Below are positions 54,671 to 63,638 of a stretch of DNA of 64,000 nt, in pieces. Numbering within the stretch: position 1 is the stretch's first letter; each line of letters begins with the position of its first letter. The position numbers were made by a program, and so were the translations under genes. Where the stretch lies: contig NZ_ARVW01000001.1 of NCBI RefSeq assembly GCF_000384315.1, positions 503,745 through 567,744 of the forward strand. Reading direction: 5' to 3'. Below the pieces are notes generated by a model. It worked only from the letters and a program-made list of their open reading frames with translations, made no database searches and was not told the DNA's origin. The stretch is from Amycolatopsis nigrescens CSC17Ta-90. GTDB lineage: Bacteria > Actinomycetota > Actinomycetes > Mycobacteriales > Pseudonocardiaceae.

Positions 54671-56347
54671 TCAGTCGCGAGTCAGTTTCCGATGCGTGAC
54701 ACGGTGCGGACGAGCCGCCTCCGCGCCGAGCCGTTCGATCTTGTTCCGCTCGTAGCCCTCGAAGTTCCCCTCGAACCAGAACCACTTCGCCGGATTCTCG
54801 TCGGTGCCCTCCCAGGCGAGAATATGGGTGACGACCCGGTCCAGGAACCACCGGTCGTGCGAGATGACCACGGCGCAGCCGGGGAACTGCTCGAGCGCGT
54901 TCTCCAGCGACCCCAGGGTCTCCACGTCCAGGTCGTTCGTCGGCTCGTCGAGCAGGATGAGGTTTCCGCCCTGCTTCAGCGTCATGGCGAGGTTCAGCCG
55001 GTTGCGCTCACCGCCGGAGAGCACGCCGGCCGGCTTCTGCTGGTCCGGTCCCTTGAACCCGAACGCGCTGACGTAGGCCCGCGACGGCATCTCGGTCTGC
55101 CCGACGTGGATGTAGTCCAGCTTGTCGGAGACCACCTCCCACACCGTTTTCTTCGGGTCGATGCCGGACCTGTTCTGGTCCACATAGGACAGTTTGACCG
55201 TCTCGCCGATCTTGACCCCGCCCGCGTCGGGCTCCTCGAGCCCCACGATGGTCTTGAACAGCGTGGTCTTGCCGACCCCGTTCGGGCCGATCACGCCGAC
55301 GATGCCGTTGCGCGGCAGGTCGAAGGACAGCCCGTCGATGAGCAGCCGGTCGTCGAAGCCCTTGCGCAGCTTCTCCACCTCGACCACCACGTTGCCCAGC
55401 CGCGGCCCCGGCGGGATCTGGATCTCTTCGAAGTCGAGCTTGCGGGTCTTCTCCGCCTCGGTCGCCATCTCCTCGTAGCGGTCGAGCCGGGACCGGGACT
55501 TGGTCTGCCGGGCCTTGGCGTTGGACCGCACCCAGTCGAGCTCGGACTTCAGCCGCTTGGCCAGCTTCGCGTCCTTCTTTCCCTGGACTTCCAGGCGCTC
55601 GCGCTTCTTCTCCAGGTAGGTGGAGTAGTTGCCCTCGTAGCCGACCACCCGGCCACGATCCAGCTCCATGATCCACTCGGCCACGTTGTCCAGGAAGTAC
55701 CGGTCGTGGGTCACGGCCAGTACGGCACCCGGGTAGCTAGCCAGGAACTGCTCCAGCCACAGCACGCTCTCCGCGTCCAGATGGTTGGTGGGCTCGTCGA
55801 GCAGCAGCAGGTCCGGCTTGGACAGCAGCAGCTTGCACAGCGCCACCCGGCGCCGCTCACCACCGGAGAGATGGGTGACCGCCTCGTCCGGCGGGGGGCA
55901 GCGCAGCGCGTCCATCGCCTGCTCCAGCTGCGAGTCCAGCTCCCAGGCGTCGGCGTGGTCCAGGTCCTCCTGGAGCCTGCCCATCTCCTCCATCAGCTCG
56001 TCGCTGTAGTCGGTCGCCATCAGCTCGGCGATCTCGTTGAAGCGGTCGAGCTTCAGCTTGGTCTCGCCGAGGCCTTCCTCGACGTTGCCGCGCACGGTCT
56101 TCTCTTCGTTCAGTGGCGGCTCCTGGAGCAGGATGCCGACGGTCGCGCCGGGCTGCAGGAACGCTTCCCCGTTGCTGGCCTGCTCCAGTCCCGCCATGAT
56201 CTTCAGAACGGTGGACTTACCAGCCCCGTTCGGCCCGACCACGCCGATCTTGGCGCCGGGGTAGAAGGCGGTGCTGACATCGTCCAGGATGACCTTATCC
56301 CCGACGGTCTTGCGCACCTTTTTCATGGTGTAGATGAACTCGGCCAT
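54671..56347 (-). CDS. ettA: Energy-dependent translational throttle protein EttA (ABC-F)
   Basis: 558 residues with two ABC cassettes: Walker A GPNGAGKST and signature LSGGERRRVALC in the first, GPNGVGKTT and LSGGERNRLNLA in the second, and Walker B LLLLDEPTNHLD and LILLDEPTNDLD. The arm and linker between them (about 240-320) are the EttA type, opening with MAEFIYTMKKVRKTVGDK. It has no membrane domain. It gates ribosome entry into elongation by ADP/ATP ratio. Confidence 0.96.
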   Translation of the reverse strand: MAEFIYTMKKVRKTVGDKVILDDVSTAFYPGAKIGVVGPNGAGKSTVLKIMAGLEQASNGEAFLQPGATVGILLQEPPLNEEKTVRGNVEEGLGETKLKLDRFNEIAELMATDYSDELMEEMGRLQEDLDHADAWELDSQLEQAMDALRCPPPDEAVTHLSGGERRRVALCKLLLSKPDLLLLDEPTNHLDAESVLWLEQFLASYPGAVLAVTHDRYFLDNVAEWIMELDRGRVVGYEGNYSTYLEKKRERLEVQGKKDAKLAKRLKSELDWVRSNAKARQTKSRSRLDRYEEMATEAEKTRKLDFEEIQIPPGPRLGNVVVEVEKLRKGFDDRLLIDGLSFDLPRNGIVGVIGPNGVGKTTLFKTIVGLEEPDAGGVKIGETVKLSYVDQNRSGIDPKKTVWEVVSDKLDYIHVGQTEMPSRAYVSAFGFKGPDQQKPAGVLSGGERNRLNLAMTLKQGGNLILLDEPTNDLDVETLGSLENALEQFPGCAVVISHDRWFLDRVVTHILAWEGTDENPAKWFWFEGNFEGYERNKIERLGAEAARPHRVTHRKLTRD

Positions 56348-56500
56348 ACCCGCGATCGTAGAGCGGTGTCCCGCGCGACCGAACGGCGGTCACCGTCCGG
56401 ACACCGTCGGTCGCGGCCTCTTACCAGGTGGTAATCGCCTGCCGCGCACCGACACGCCGACGCGACCTGCGCCCGGCGGCCTCTCCCTCAAGGGGCCCGG

Positions 56501-56980
56501 TCAGTCCGCCGGCACCGTACCGGCGTTGCCGACGAGCACTTTCCCGGTGTCCGCCGGATCCGTCGCAGCACCGTCCGGCCCGCCCCACTGCGCCGCTCCC
56601 GCCGCGGGCTCGGCCTTCCTGGACCGCCGCACGGTCGCGGTGCAGCGACCCAGGTTCGGCCCGAGGGCGAAGGCCTCAAGCTCAGGTATAGACCGAAGCT
56701 GCCCGCCCGTTTCGTAGTCGCTGCTGGACAGCCGCCCCAGCACGACCACAGGGTCGCCCTTGGCCAGCGACTGCCGCACGCTGAGGGCGAGCTCGCGCCA
56801 GCAGGTCACCCGCACCGAAAAGCGCCGCCCGTCCACCCATTCCCCGGTCGCCCGGTCCCGTTTGCGTTCGTTGCTGCGCATCCAGAACGTGGTCAGCTCG
56901 GCCCCGTCGTTCAGCGTCTTGCCGGTGAGGTCACTGACCACGTTGCCGACCAGGGTCAGCGTGGTTTCCCAGACAGCCAT
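56501..56980 (-). CDS. Single-stranded DNA-binding protein (short paralogue)
   Basis: 159 residues from the ATG at 56980, with a clear OB-fold: MAVWETTLTLVGNVVSD, TTFWMRSNERKRDRATGEWVDG, FSVRVTCWRELALSVRQSLAKGDPVVVLGRL. It lacks the acidic DDIPF-type tail of the main SSB and ends APVPAD-like, so it is probably a secondary paralogue. Confidence 0.88.
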   Translation of the reverse strand: MAVWETTLTLVGNVVSDLTGKTLNDGAELTTFWMRSNERKRDRATGEWVDGRRFSVRVTCWRELALSVRQSLAKGDPVVVLGRLSSSDYETGGQLRSIPELEAFALGPNLGRCTATVRRSRKAEPAAGAAQWGGPDGAATDPADTGKVLVGNAGTVPAD

Positions 56981-57147
56981 CTTCGCGTCCCTTCGCTTCC
57001 GTCCAGCCCGCGTTGGACCGGTACCGCAAGCGTGCCGGGCCGGGAGGCCGGTCGGCGGCGCGGCGGGAAATCTGTGGACAACCGGGGCGTGTGTGCACAG
57101 TTCGGCGACCGGGTCGGCGGACGGGCGGATCCTGTCGGTGCCCCGTG

Positions 57148-59175
57148 CTAGCGCTCGCGCGTCTTGCCCTGGTCCGCCAGCCCTTGCAGCATCGCGTTGT
57201 AGGCGGCCAGATCTGCGTCGCCGCTGGCGTCTTCCCTGCGGTCGGACCGTTTCGCCTCGCGTTCGTCCGCCCTGGCCCACTGCACCAGCAGCGCGATCAG
57301 CACCAGCAGCACCGGTACCTCACCGGAGGCCCAGGCGATACCGCCGCCGAGGCGCTGGTCGGTCAGCAGATCGCCGACCCAGGGCAGTTTCAGCGACCGG
57401 TAGAAGCCCTCGCCGATCACGGTCTGCATGTTCATCAGGATCACGCCGAAGAACGCGTGGAAGGGCATCGACGCGAACATCAGCCCCAGCTTGCCCAGCG
57501 GCGGCAGCCGGCGCGGCGCGGGGTCCACGCCGATCAGCGGCCAGTAGAAGAGGTAGCCGGTGAGCACGAAATGGGCGTTCATCGCCAGATGCGCCCAGTG
57601 GTAGTTCAGCGCGGAGTCGAACAAGCCGGAGAAGTACAGGATGTAGAACGAGCCGACGAACAGCACCAGCGCCACCACCGGATGGGTGAGCGCCCGCGAC
57701 ACCGGCGAGTGCACGAACGCGAGCAGCCATTCACGCGGCCCCGGCGGCGCCTTCTTCCCGGCGGCCGGGAGTGCGCGCAGCGCCAGCGTCACCGGCCCGC
57801 CGAGCACCAGCAGCACCGGGGTGACCATGGACAGCAGCATGTGGCTGCCCATGTGCACGCTGAACATCGCGGGCGAGTACCGGCCGATCCCCGAGGACGT
57901 CGCGATCAGCAGCGCGGCACAGGCGCCAAGCCAGGCGATGGTGCGCCCGACCGGCCAGGCGTCGCCGCGCCGGCGCAGCCGGTACACGCCGAGCAGGTAG
58001 AGCACCGCGAGCACGATCGCGACGGTGCCGAAGACCAGGTCGAAGCGCCAGTCGAAGAGCAGCCGCGCGAGCGTCGGCGGGGCGTTGAGGTCGTAACCGA
58101 CCAGCAGTTCGGTGTTGGACGGGGTGGTCTGCCGTTCCGCCGGTGGTGGCGTCCTGGCCAGCGCGCTGGCCAGGCCGATGGTGACGAACATGATCAGCAC
58201 TTCGACCGCGGCCAGCCGCACGAACTCCCCGCCGCCGCGGCCTTCGTCCAGCGCCCGCACGCCGCGGTTGCGCTGCTGCTGGCCGAACACGCCGAGCAGC
58301 AGCAACGCCGTCCCTTTCGCGACCACCAGCAGGCCGTAGTCGGTGGTGAACAGGTCGGCCGGGCTGATCCGGACCAGGGCGTTCAGCAGGCCGGAGGCCG
58401 CCATCACCACCCAGCAGCACAGCGCCAGCCGGGAGAACCGCCGCACGGCCAGCGGCAGGTGCGCCCCGCGCCGCCAGCCGAGCGCGAGCAGGGCGACCAG
58501 CCCGCCGACCCACAACGCGGCGGCGATCAGGTGGTAGAGCAGGCTGTTGGTGGCCAGGTCGTGCGAGCCGCCGCTGGCGGAGTGCCCGGTCACCGCGACC
58601 GGCACCAGCCCGCCCACGGCGAGGAAGAACAGCGTCGCAGTCCAGCCCCAGGACAGCACCAGCCGGCAGCCGAGTGCGACCAGCAGGGCGATCAGCGCGG
58701 TGAACAGCCAGGCCTTTGGCTGCTCGATCGCGTCCACCAGGTCGACCAGCGCCTGCGGCGACAGCAGGTCGGTGACCGGACGGCCGGCCCCGTCGGCGGC
58801 GGTGAACAGCACCGACGCGGCCGACGTGACGAACCAGGCCCAGGCCGCCATGCCGGCGGTGCGCAGTGCCGCGTAGCCGTCCGGCGACAGCGTGCCGGAC
58901 TCCTGCGGCGGCACCAGGAAGGCCGCGAGCAGCAGCGACCCGATGCACAGCACCGACGCGCCCTCCGCGAGCACCCGCACCACGGTGACGCCGTACCGGG
59001 TGAGGGAGCCGGGGTCGGGCAGCCCGGCGATCACGTAACCGGCGCCGCCGGTCAGCGCGACCAGTGCGACCGCGATCACCGCGGCGAGCACCACGCTGAC
59101 CGAGAGCAGGGGCAGCACGCTGGCCCTGCGCACTGGCTGGTCCGGTTCGACGGTCGTTCGCTGCTCTTCGGGCAC
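57148..59175 (-). CDS. CopD-CtaG fusion membrane protein (cytochrome c oxidase assembly / copper)
   Basis: 675 residues with about 15 membrane segments. The N-terminal half (to about 330) is CopD-like; the C-terminal half is caa3-type CtaG, with the metal-binding blocks MFSVHMGSHMLLSMVTPVLLVLG, YHWAHLAMNAHFVLTGYLFYWPLIG and MPFHAFFGVILM. It likely delivers copper to the oxidase. This fusion is common in actinobacteria. Confidence 0.92.
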   Translation of the reverse strand: MPEEQRTTVEPDQPVRRASVLPLLSVSVVLAAVIAVALVALTGGAGYVIAGLPDPGSLTRYGVTVVRVLAEGASVLCIGSLLLAAFLVPPQESGTLSPDGYAALRTAGMAAWAWFVTSAASVLFTAADGAGRPVTDLLSPQALVDLVDAIEQPKAWLFTALIALLVALGCRLVLSWGWTATLFFLAVGGLVPVAVTGHSASGGSHDLATNSLLYHLIAAALWVGGLVALLALGWRRGAHLPLAVRRFSRLALCCWVVMAASGLLNALVRISPADLFTTDYGLLVVAKGTALLLLGVFGQQQRNRGVRALDEGRGGGEFVRLAAVEVLIMFVTIGLASALARTPPPAERQTTPSNTELLVGYDLNAPPTLARLLFDWRFDLVFGTVAIVLAVLYLLGVYRLRRRGDAWPVGRTIAWLGACAALLIATSSGIGRYSPAMFSVHMGSHMLLSMVTPVLLVLGGPVTLALRALPAAGKKAPPGPREWLLAFVHSPVSRALTHPVVALVLFVGSFYILYFSGLFDSALNYHWAHLAMNAHFVLTGYLFYWPLIGVDPAPRRLPPLGKLGLMFASMPFHAFFGVILMNMQTVIGEGFYRSLKLPWVGDLLTDQRLGGGIAWASGEVPVLLVLIALLVQWARADEREAKRSDRREDASGDADLAAYNAMLQGLADQGKTRER

Positions 59176-59297
59176 GCAACGAGGGTAGGCCGGGAACGCC
59201 CGGCCGTGGCGCGCGGGGACCCGGCCGACGACTTCTGTCCAATGTGGACATCCGCGCGCACGATGCGGTGGTCGGGCGCACCGCGGGGCTCCGGCCG

Positions 59298-60491
59298 CTA
59301 GCCGACCGGCACCCGCTCGCGGCGACGCGCCAGCCCGGCGCCGATCGCGGCCGGCATGATGATCGCCGCCACCACCGCGACCACCACGAACGACGTGGAC
59401 AGCGAGGTGGCCTGCGCGATGCCGCCGATCAACGGCGGACCGGCGAGGAACCCGGTGTAGGCGATCGCGGTGACGAACGCGATCTCCCGCTCGCCGCCGC
59501 TGTCGTCGGCGCGCTTGCCCGCCTCACCGGCGAGACCGAGCGCGATCGGGAAGCAGGCCGCCAGCCCGGCCCCGGCCAGCGCGAACCCGACGTAGGCCAC
59601 CGCGGGCACCGGTAGTACTGCGGCCGCGGTCAGCCCGATCGCGGCCACCGCCGCTCCCCCTGCTAGCGCCCTGGTGGCGCCGTACCGCCGCTGCATCCAG
59701 GCGCCCCCGAGCCGGGCGATCGCCATGGCCAGCGCGAACGCGGAGTAGGCCAGTGCCGCGGCCCCGTCGCCGACACCGTGTTCGGTGACCATCAGTAGCG
59801 CGGACCAGTCCGAACTGGCGCCTTCCGCGATCGCGGAGCAGAGCGCGACCGCGGCGAGCAGCCAGAGCACGGGCCGCCGGACCGGCGCGGTCGCCGGCGC
59901 GGGGGCCGTTTCCGCGGCGGGGTCCGGCCTGGCGCCGGGCAGTGCCCGCCAGACCACCAGCAGCACCACCACCGCGGCGATCGCGGCCACGCCGAGCTGG
60001 CGGCCGGGCGACCACTGGTGCGAGGCGGCCAGCCCGGCCGTGGCCGAGCCCGCCAGCGCGCCGAAGCTGAAGCCGGCGTGGAAGGTCGGCATGATCGGAC
60101 GGCCGGTCTGGCGCTCCACGCTCACCGCCGCCACGTTCATCGCCACGTCCAGCACGCCGACCGACGCGCCGAGCCCGAACAGCGCCACGCCGAGCAGCAC
60201 CACCGAGGGCGCGAAACCCACCAGCGGCAGCAGGACGGCGGCGGCCAGCCCCGAACCGATGTTGACCGCCCTGGCGCCCACCGCTTCGATCAGGCGCCCC
60301 GAGAAGGACGCGGCGAGCAGCATGCCGACGCTCGCGCACAGCATCGCCAGGCCGAGCGGGCCCGGTTCGGTCTGCAGCCGGTCGGCCAACGCGGGCACGC
60401 GTGGCGCCCACGACCCCAGCGTCGCCCCGTTGAGCGCGAAGACGACGGTCACCGCCACCCGTGGCGAGATCCGAGAACCCTGATAAACCAT
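59298..60491 (-). CDS. MFS transporter
   Basis: 397 residues from the ATG at 60491 with 12 predicted membrane helices. MFS features are the NGATLGSWAPRVPALADRLQ opening and SFSGRLIEAVGAR between helices 2 and 3, as in the sugar-efflux/fucose-permease-like group. A LacI-type operator lies at the promoter, and a LacI-family regulator is divergent, so it is probably carbon-source controlled. Confidence 0.9.
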   Translation of the reverse strand: MVYQGSRISPRVAVTVVFALNGATLGSWAPRVPALADRLQTEPGPLGLAMLCASVGMLLAASFSGRLIEAVGARAVNIGSGLAAAVLLPLVGFAPSVVLLGVALFGLGASVGVLDVAMNVAAVSVERQTGRPIMPTFHAGFSFGALAGSATAGLAASHQWSPGRQLGVAAIAAVVVLLVVWRALPGARPDPAAETAPAPATAPVRRPVLWLLAAVALCSAIAEGASSDWSALLMVTEHGVGDGAAALAYSAFALAMAIARLGGAWMQRRYGATRALAGGAAVAAIGLTAAAVLPVPAVAYVGFALAGAGLAACFPIALGLAGEAGKRADDSGGEREIAFVTAIAYTGFLAGPPLIGGIAQATSLSTSFVVVAVVAAIIMPAAIGAGLARRRERVPVG

Positions 60492-60504
60492 TGGCCCAGA
60501 ATGA

Positions 60505-60518
60505 CTTAAGCGCTTCAG
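60505..60518. promoter_or_regulatory. LacI-type operator between MFS and LacI genes
   Basis: CTTAAGCGCTTCAG has the AAGCGCTT core and CpG centre typical of LacI-family operators, with a single mismatched pair. It lies 14 bp upstream of the MFS start and 39 bp upstream of the LacI-type start. Confidence 0.6.
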
Positions 60519-60556
60519 AAAGTCCACCCCCGCTGGTGCCGTCTAGACTTGCCCGA

Positions 60557-61642
60557 ATGACCGGCCCACGACGGCGACGCCCGACCTTGGACGACGTCGC
60601 GGACGACGTCGGAGTGTCCAGGGCGACCGTGTCGAACGCGTACAACCGGCCGGATCAGCTCTCCGCACAACTGCGCGAAGAGGTCCTCCGCGCGGCCAAG
60701 CGGCTCGGCTACCCGGGGCCGAACCCCGTCGCGCGCAGCCTGGCCACCAGCCGGGCCGGCGCGATCGCCTTCATGCTGGACACCAACCTGTCCGCGGCCT
60801 TCTCCGACCCGGCGCTGTCGATCACGCTGGACGCGCTGGCCACCGAGATCACCCCGAGCGGGCACGCGCTCCTGCTGCTGCCGGGCGGCCACGACGGCGG
60901 GCCGCACGCCGACCGGGTGCTGGCCGCGCAGGCGGATCTCGCGGTGGCCTACTCGCTCGCCGACCACGCGCCCGCGCTGCGGGCCGTCCGCGACCGGGGG
61001 CTGCCGCTGGTGGTGATCGACCAGCCGGTCGTGCCTGGAGCGGCGCGGGTGAGCACCGACGACCGCGGCGGCGCGGTCGCGGCCGCGAAACACCTGCTCG
61101 ATCTCGGCCACCGTCGGTTCGGCATCCTGTCCGCACAGTGCCTGTCCGAGCCGCGTGAAGGCCCGCTGAGCGTGGCCGAGGCGGGGCAAAGCCGGTTCGC
61201 GGACAACCGCGCGCGGCTTGAGGGCTACCTGGACACGCTGGCCGCGGCGGGGGTCGCGTTGGACGGCGTGGCGATCTGGGAGACTTCGGGGCTGTTCCGC
61301 GAGCCCGCGATGAAGGCCGCGCACGAGTTGCTGCGGCGGGATCCCCGGCCCACCGCCCTGTTGTGCATGTCCGACGAGCTGGCGCTGGCGGCGCTGACGG
61401 TGGCGAAGCAGCTCGGGCTCGCCGTTCCGGAGCAGCTCTCGGTGGTGGGTTTCGACGACACCCCGCCCGCGGGCTGGGCCGAGCCCGCGCTGACCACGAT
61501 CCGCCAGGACCTGGTGCGCAAGGGAAAGATCGCCGGCGAGCTGGCCATGCGGCTGCTGGCCGGGAAACGGCCGCCCAAGCCCACCACCCTGGACGTCGAG
61601 CTGGTGGTCCGCGCTTCGACCGGCCCGCCATCACGCGAGTAG
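60557..61642 (+). CDS. LacI-family transcriptional regulator
   Basis: 361 residues from the ATG at 60557. The LacI HTH and hinge read PTLDDVADDVGVSRATVSNAYNRPDQLSAQLREEVLRAAKRLGYPGPNPVARSL; the periplasmic-binding-like sensor domain follows with STDDRGGAVAAAKHLLDLGHRRFG and SVVGFDDTPPAGW. It probably represses itself and the divergent transporter through the operator between them, released by a sugar or nucleoside. Confidence 0.93.
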   Translation: MTGPRRRRPTLDDVADDVGVSRATVSNAYNRPDQLSAQLREEVLRAAKRLGYPGPNPVARSLATSRAGAIAFMLDTNLSAAFSDPALSITLDALATEITPSGHALLLLPGGHDGGPHADRVLAAQADLAVAYSLADHAPALRAVRDRGLPLVVIDQPVVPGAARVSTDDRGGAVAAAKHLLDLGHRRFGILSAQCLSEPREGPLSVAEAGQSRFADNRARLEGYLDTLAAAGVALDGVAIWETSGLFREPAMKAAHELLRRDPRPTALLCMSDELALAALTVAKQLGLAVPEQLSVVGFDDTPPAGWAEPALTTIRQDLVRKGKIAGELAMRLLAGKRPPKPTTLDVELVVRASTGPPSRE

Positions 61643-61853
61643 CAGACCGCCCATCCCCTCGCAATACCCTCACGAAAACTGTGGACAACCAGGCCCCGAA
61701 AGAGCGGGATCGGCACACTTGTCCACAGAATCGAAATCCGGGGGTGACAACCCCGCCCCGCCCCGCCATCGTTGAGTCATCGGATTCCACCGGCAACCGG
61801 GAAGGCGAAAGCCGCCGAAGCCGGGCCACTGACCCATTGGGGAGAACACAATC

Positions 61854-62264
61854 ATGTTCAGAAACTCTTCGACGCTGCGCGCCCGCCTGCCCCGGGTGCT
61901 CGTGCTCGCCGCTTTCGGCCTGCTCTGCGGCGGCGGGATCGCCCAGGCCACAACGTTTTCACCGGCTGCACCGGCTTCACCGCCCGAGTTCAGTTGTCAG
62001 AACGGCGAGTTCTGCGCCTGGAGCGGCGAGTTCTACGCCGATTCGGTCGAACGGCTCGACCTGCGCACGGCCAATCCCGGGGAATGCATCCCGCTGACGG
62101 GTGAAGTCGGCGCACATTCCTTCGCCAATCGCATGAGCCGCGATGTGACCGTATATCAGGGCGAGGACTGTTCGACGGAAGGCGACTTCACCACCTATCC
62201 GGGTCATGGAACCTTTGTGCCGCAGGCGCATTTCCTGGTGCGTGCGATCCAGATCTGGGACTGA
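61854..62264 (+). CDS. Secreted peptidase-inhibitor I36-like protein
   Basis: 136 residues with a signal peptide (LVLAAFGLLCGGGIAQA). The mature part carries the I36/SMI-like pattern: CQNGEFCAWSGEFY, SFANRMSRDVTVYQGEDC and FLVRAIQIW, with four Cys. I36 members inhibit metallo-proteases of the S. nigrescens type and are beta/gamma-crystallin-like. GGGGAG precedes the ATG. Confidence 0.82.
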   Translation: MFRNSSTLRARLPRVLVLAAFGLLCGGGIAQATTFSPAAPASPPEFSCQNGEFCAWSGEFYADSVERLDLRTANPGECIPLTGEVGAHSFANRMSRDVTVYQGEDCSTEGDFTTYPGHGTFVPQAHFLVRAIQIWD

Positions 62265-62276
62265 CCCGCCGAGACC

Positions 62277-62335
62277 GGGCAAGGCCGCCGTCCCTCCTGG
62301 GAATGGTGGTGCCCCCTCCGGAGGCGGCCTTGCCC
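62277..62335 (+). terminator. Hairpin terminator after the I36-like gene
   Basis: Arms GGGCAAGGCCGCC (62277-62289) and GGCGGCCTTGCCC (62323-62335), 12 bp after the stop, with a 33-base loop. Confidence 0.65.
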
Positions 62336-62367
62336 GTGGGCCCGGTTCCCCTTAGCCGGGCCCGCCG

Positions 62368-62400
62368 CGGGCGCGCCGGCCTGCACAGCCGGCGCGCCCG
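62368..62400 (+). terminator. Second GC-rich hairpin
   Basis: CGGGCGCGCCGGC (62368-62380) and GCCGGCGCGCCCG (62388-62400) pair perfectly around a 7-base loop. The 306-bp gap 62265-62570 contains these two hairpins and the O-methyltransferase promoter, and I see no other feature. Confidence 0.6.
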
Positions 62401-62570
62401 TGTGCCCCATTCGCGGAGCCCCTTTTCACCCGGAAGGAAGGAGGTGATCCGGGCCGGGAAGACGGGTACCCGCGTTAAAATAGAGTTGATAATCATTATC
62501 GCCTGGCAGAGGTGGTTTCGCCGGGACGATCTCGTCATGCCCCTTGGGGCGGGAAGCGGGAAGGTGTCCT

Positions 62571-63608
62571 ATGCCGGATTCAAGCGAACTCGAGGCGTCG
62601 CGGGTCAGGCTGGCAGGTCTCGTGTTCGGTTCCATGTCCGCCCAGGTGATCGGATGGTGCGCACGGATGAAGCTGGCCGACGCGATCGGTGATCGGGAAC
62701 GCTCGGCCGGCGAACTGGCCGCCGAATTCCGCACTCCCGTGTCGACCACGAACCGTCTGCTGCGCGCGATGGCCGCATTGGGAGTACTCGCCGAGAACAG
62801 CCCTGGCCGGTACAGGCTGACCACGATGGGTTCGCTGCTGCGGTCGGATCGGGCGGGTTCCGTGTACGCGCTGGCCCGGATGTGCACCGATCCGATGATG
62901 TTGCAGGCGTGGTACCGGCTGGACGACAGCGTCCGCACCGGCCGGACCACCTTCGACGACGTGTTCGGCGTGTCCTTCTTCGCCCATCTCAAGGCCAATC
63001 CCGAACTGTCGGCTTTGTTCAACGCGGCGATGGGCCAGGGCAGTCAGGGCGTTGCCGACGCACTGCCCTCGGCGTACGACTTCGGCCGGTTCGACACGGT
63101 GATGGACGTCGGCGGTGGGAACGGCACGGTGCTCGCCGCGGTGTTGCACGCGCACCCCGGGCTGCGTGGTGTCCTGTTCGACACCGGCGAGGGTTCGGCC
63201 GAGGCGGCGAGCACGCTGCAGCGGGCGGGTGTGGCGGAACGTTGCGCGGTCGAGGCCGGCGACTTCTTCACCGCGGTGCCCGCCGGGGCGCAGGTACAGC
63301 TGCTGAAGAGCGTGCTGCACGACTGGAATGACGAATGGGCCGGCACCATTCTCCGGAACTGCCGGCGGGCGTTGCCGAGACAGGGCAGGCTGCTGGTCCT
63401 CGAACCGGTGTTGCCGGAGACGGTCGACCCGGAGAAACTGCCGTTCTCCTATCTCAGCGACCTCAACATGCTGGTCAACCTCGGTGGCCTGGAACGCACC
63501 CGGAGCGAGTTCGAGGCCCTGTTGCGAGGTTCCGGGTTCGCGCTCACCGACGTCACCCCGCTGCCGGTGCCGTCGGGTTTCTGCCTCATCGAGGCGACCC
63601 CGGCCTGA
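62571..63608 (+). CDS. O-methyltransferase (acetylserotonin OMT-like family)
   Basis: 345 residues from the ATG at 62571 (GGAAGGTG upstream). The N-terminal winged helix (FGSMSAQVIGWCARMKLADAIGDRERSAGELAAEF, TTNRLLRAMAALGVL) is the dimerisation domain. The SAM domain shows MDVGGGNGTVLAAVL and the catalytic base region LKSVLHDWND. Such enzymes methylate phenolic or polyketide hydroxyls. No biosynthetic genes lie beside it in this window. Confidence 0.92.
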   Translation: MPDSSELEASRVRLAGLVFGSMSAQVIGWCARMKLADAIGDRERSAGELAAEFRTPVSTTNRLLRAMAALGVLAENSPGRYRLTTMGSLLRSDRAGSVYALARMCTDPMMLQAWYRLDDSVRTGRTTFDDVFGVSFFAHLKANPELSALFNAAMGQGSQGVADALPSAYDFGRFDTVMDVGGGNGTVLAAVLHAHPGLRGVLFDTGEGSAEAASTLQRAGVAERCAVEAGDFFTAVPAGAQVQLLKSVLHDWNDEWAGTILRNCRRALPRQGRLLVLEPVLPETVDPEKLPFSYLSDLNMLVNLGGLERTRSEFEALLRGSGFALTDVTPLPVPSGFCLIEATPA

Positions 63609-63638
63609 CCGGCCGGAGAAAGGAGGTGGTGGCGACCG

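Noticed and set aside
57013..59301. Long open frame antisense to the CopD-CtaG gene
   Set aside because: The translated product is dominated by His, Arg and Gln low-complexity, while the opposite frame encodes a clear polytopic membrane protein.
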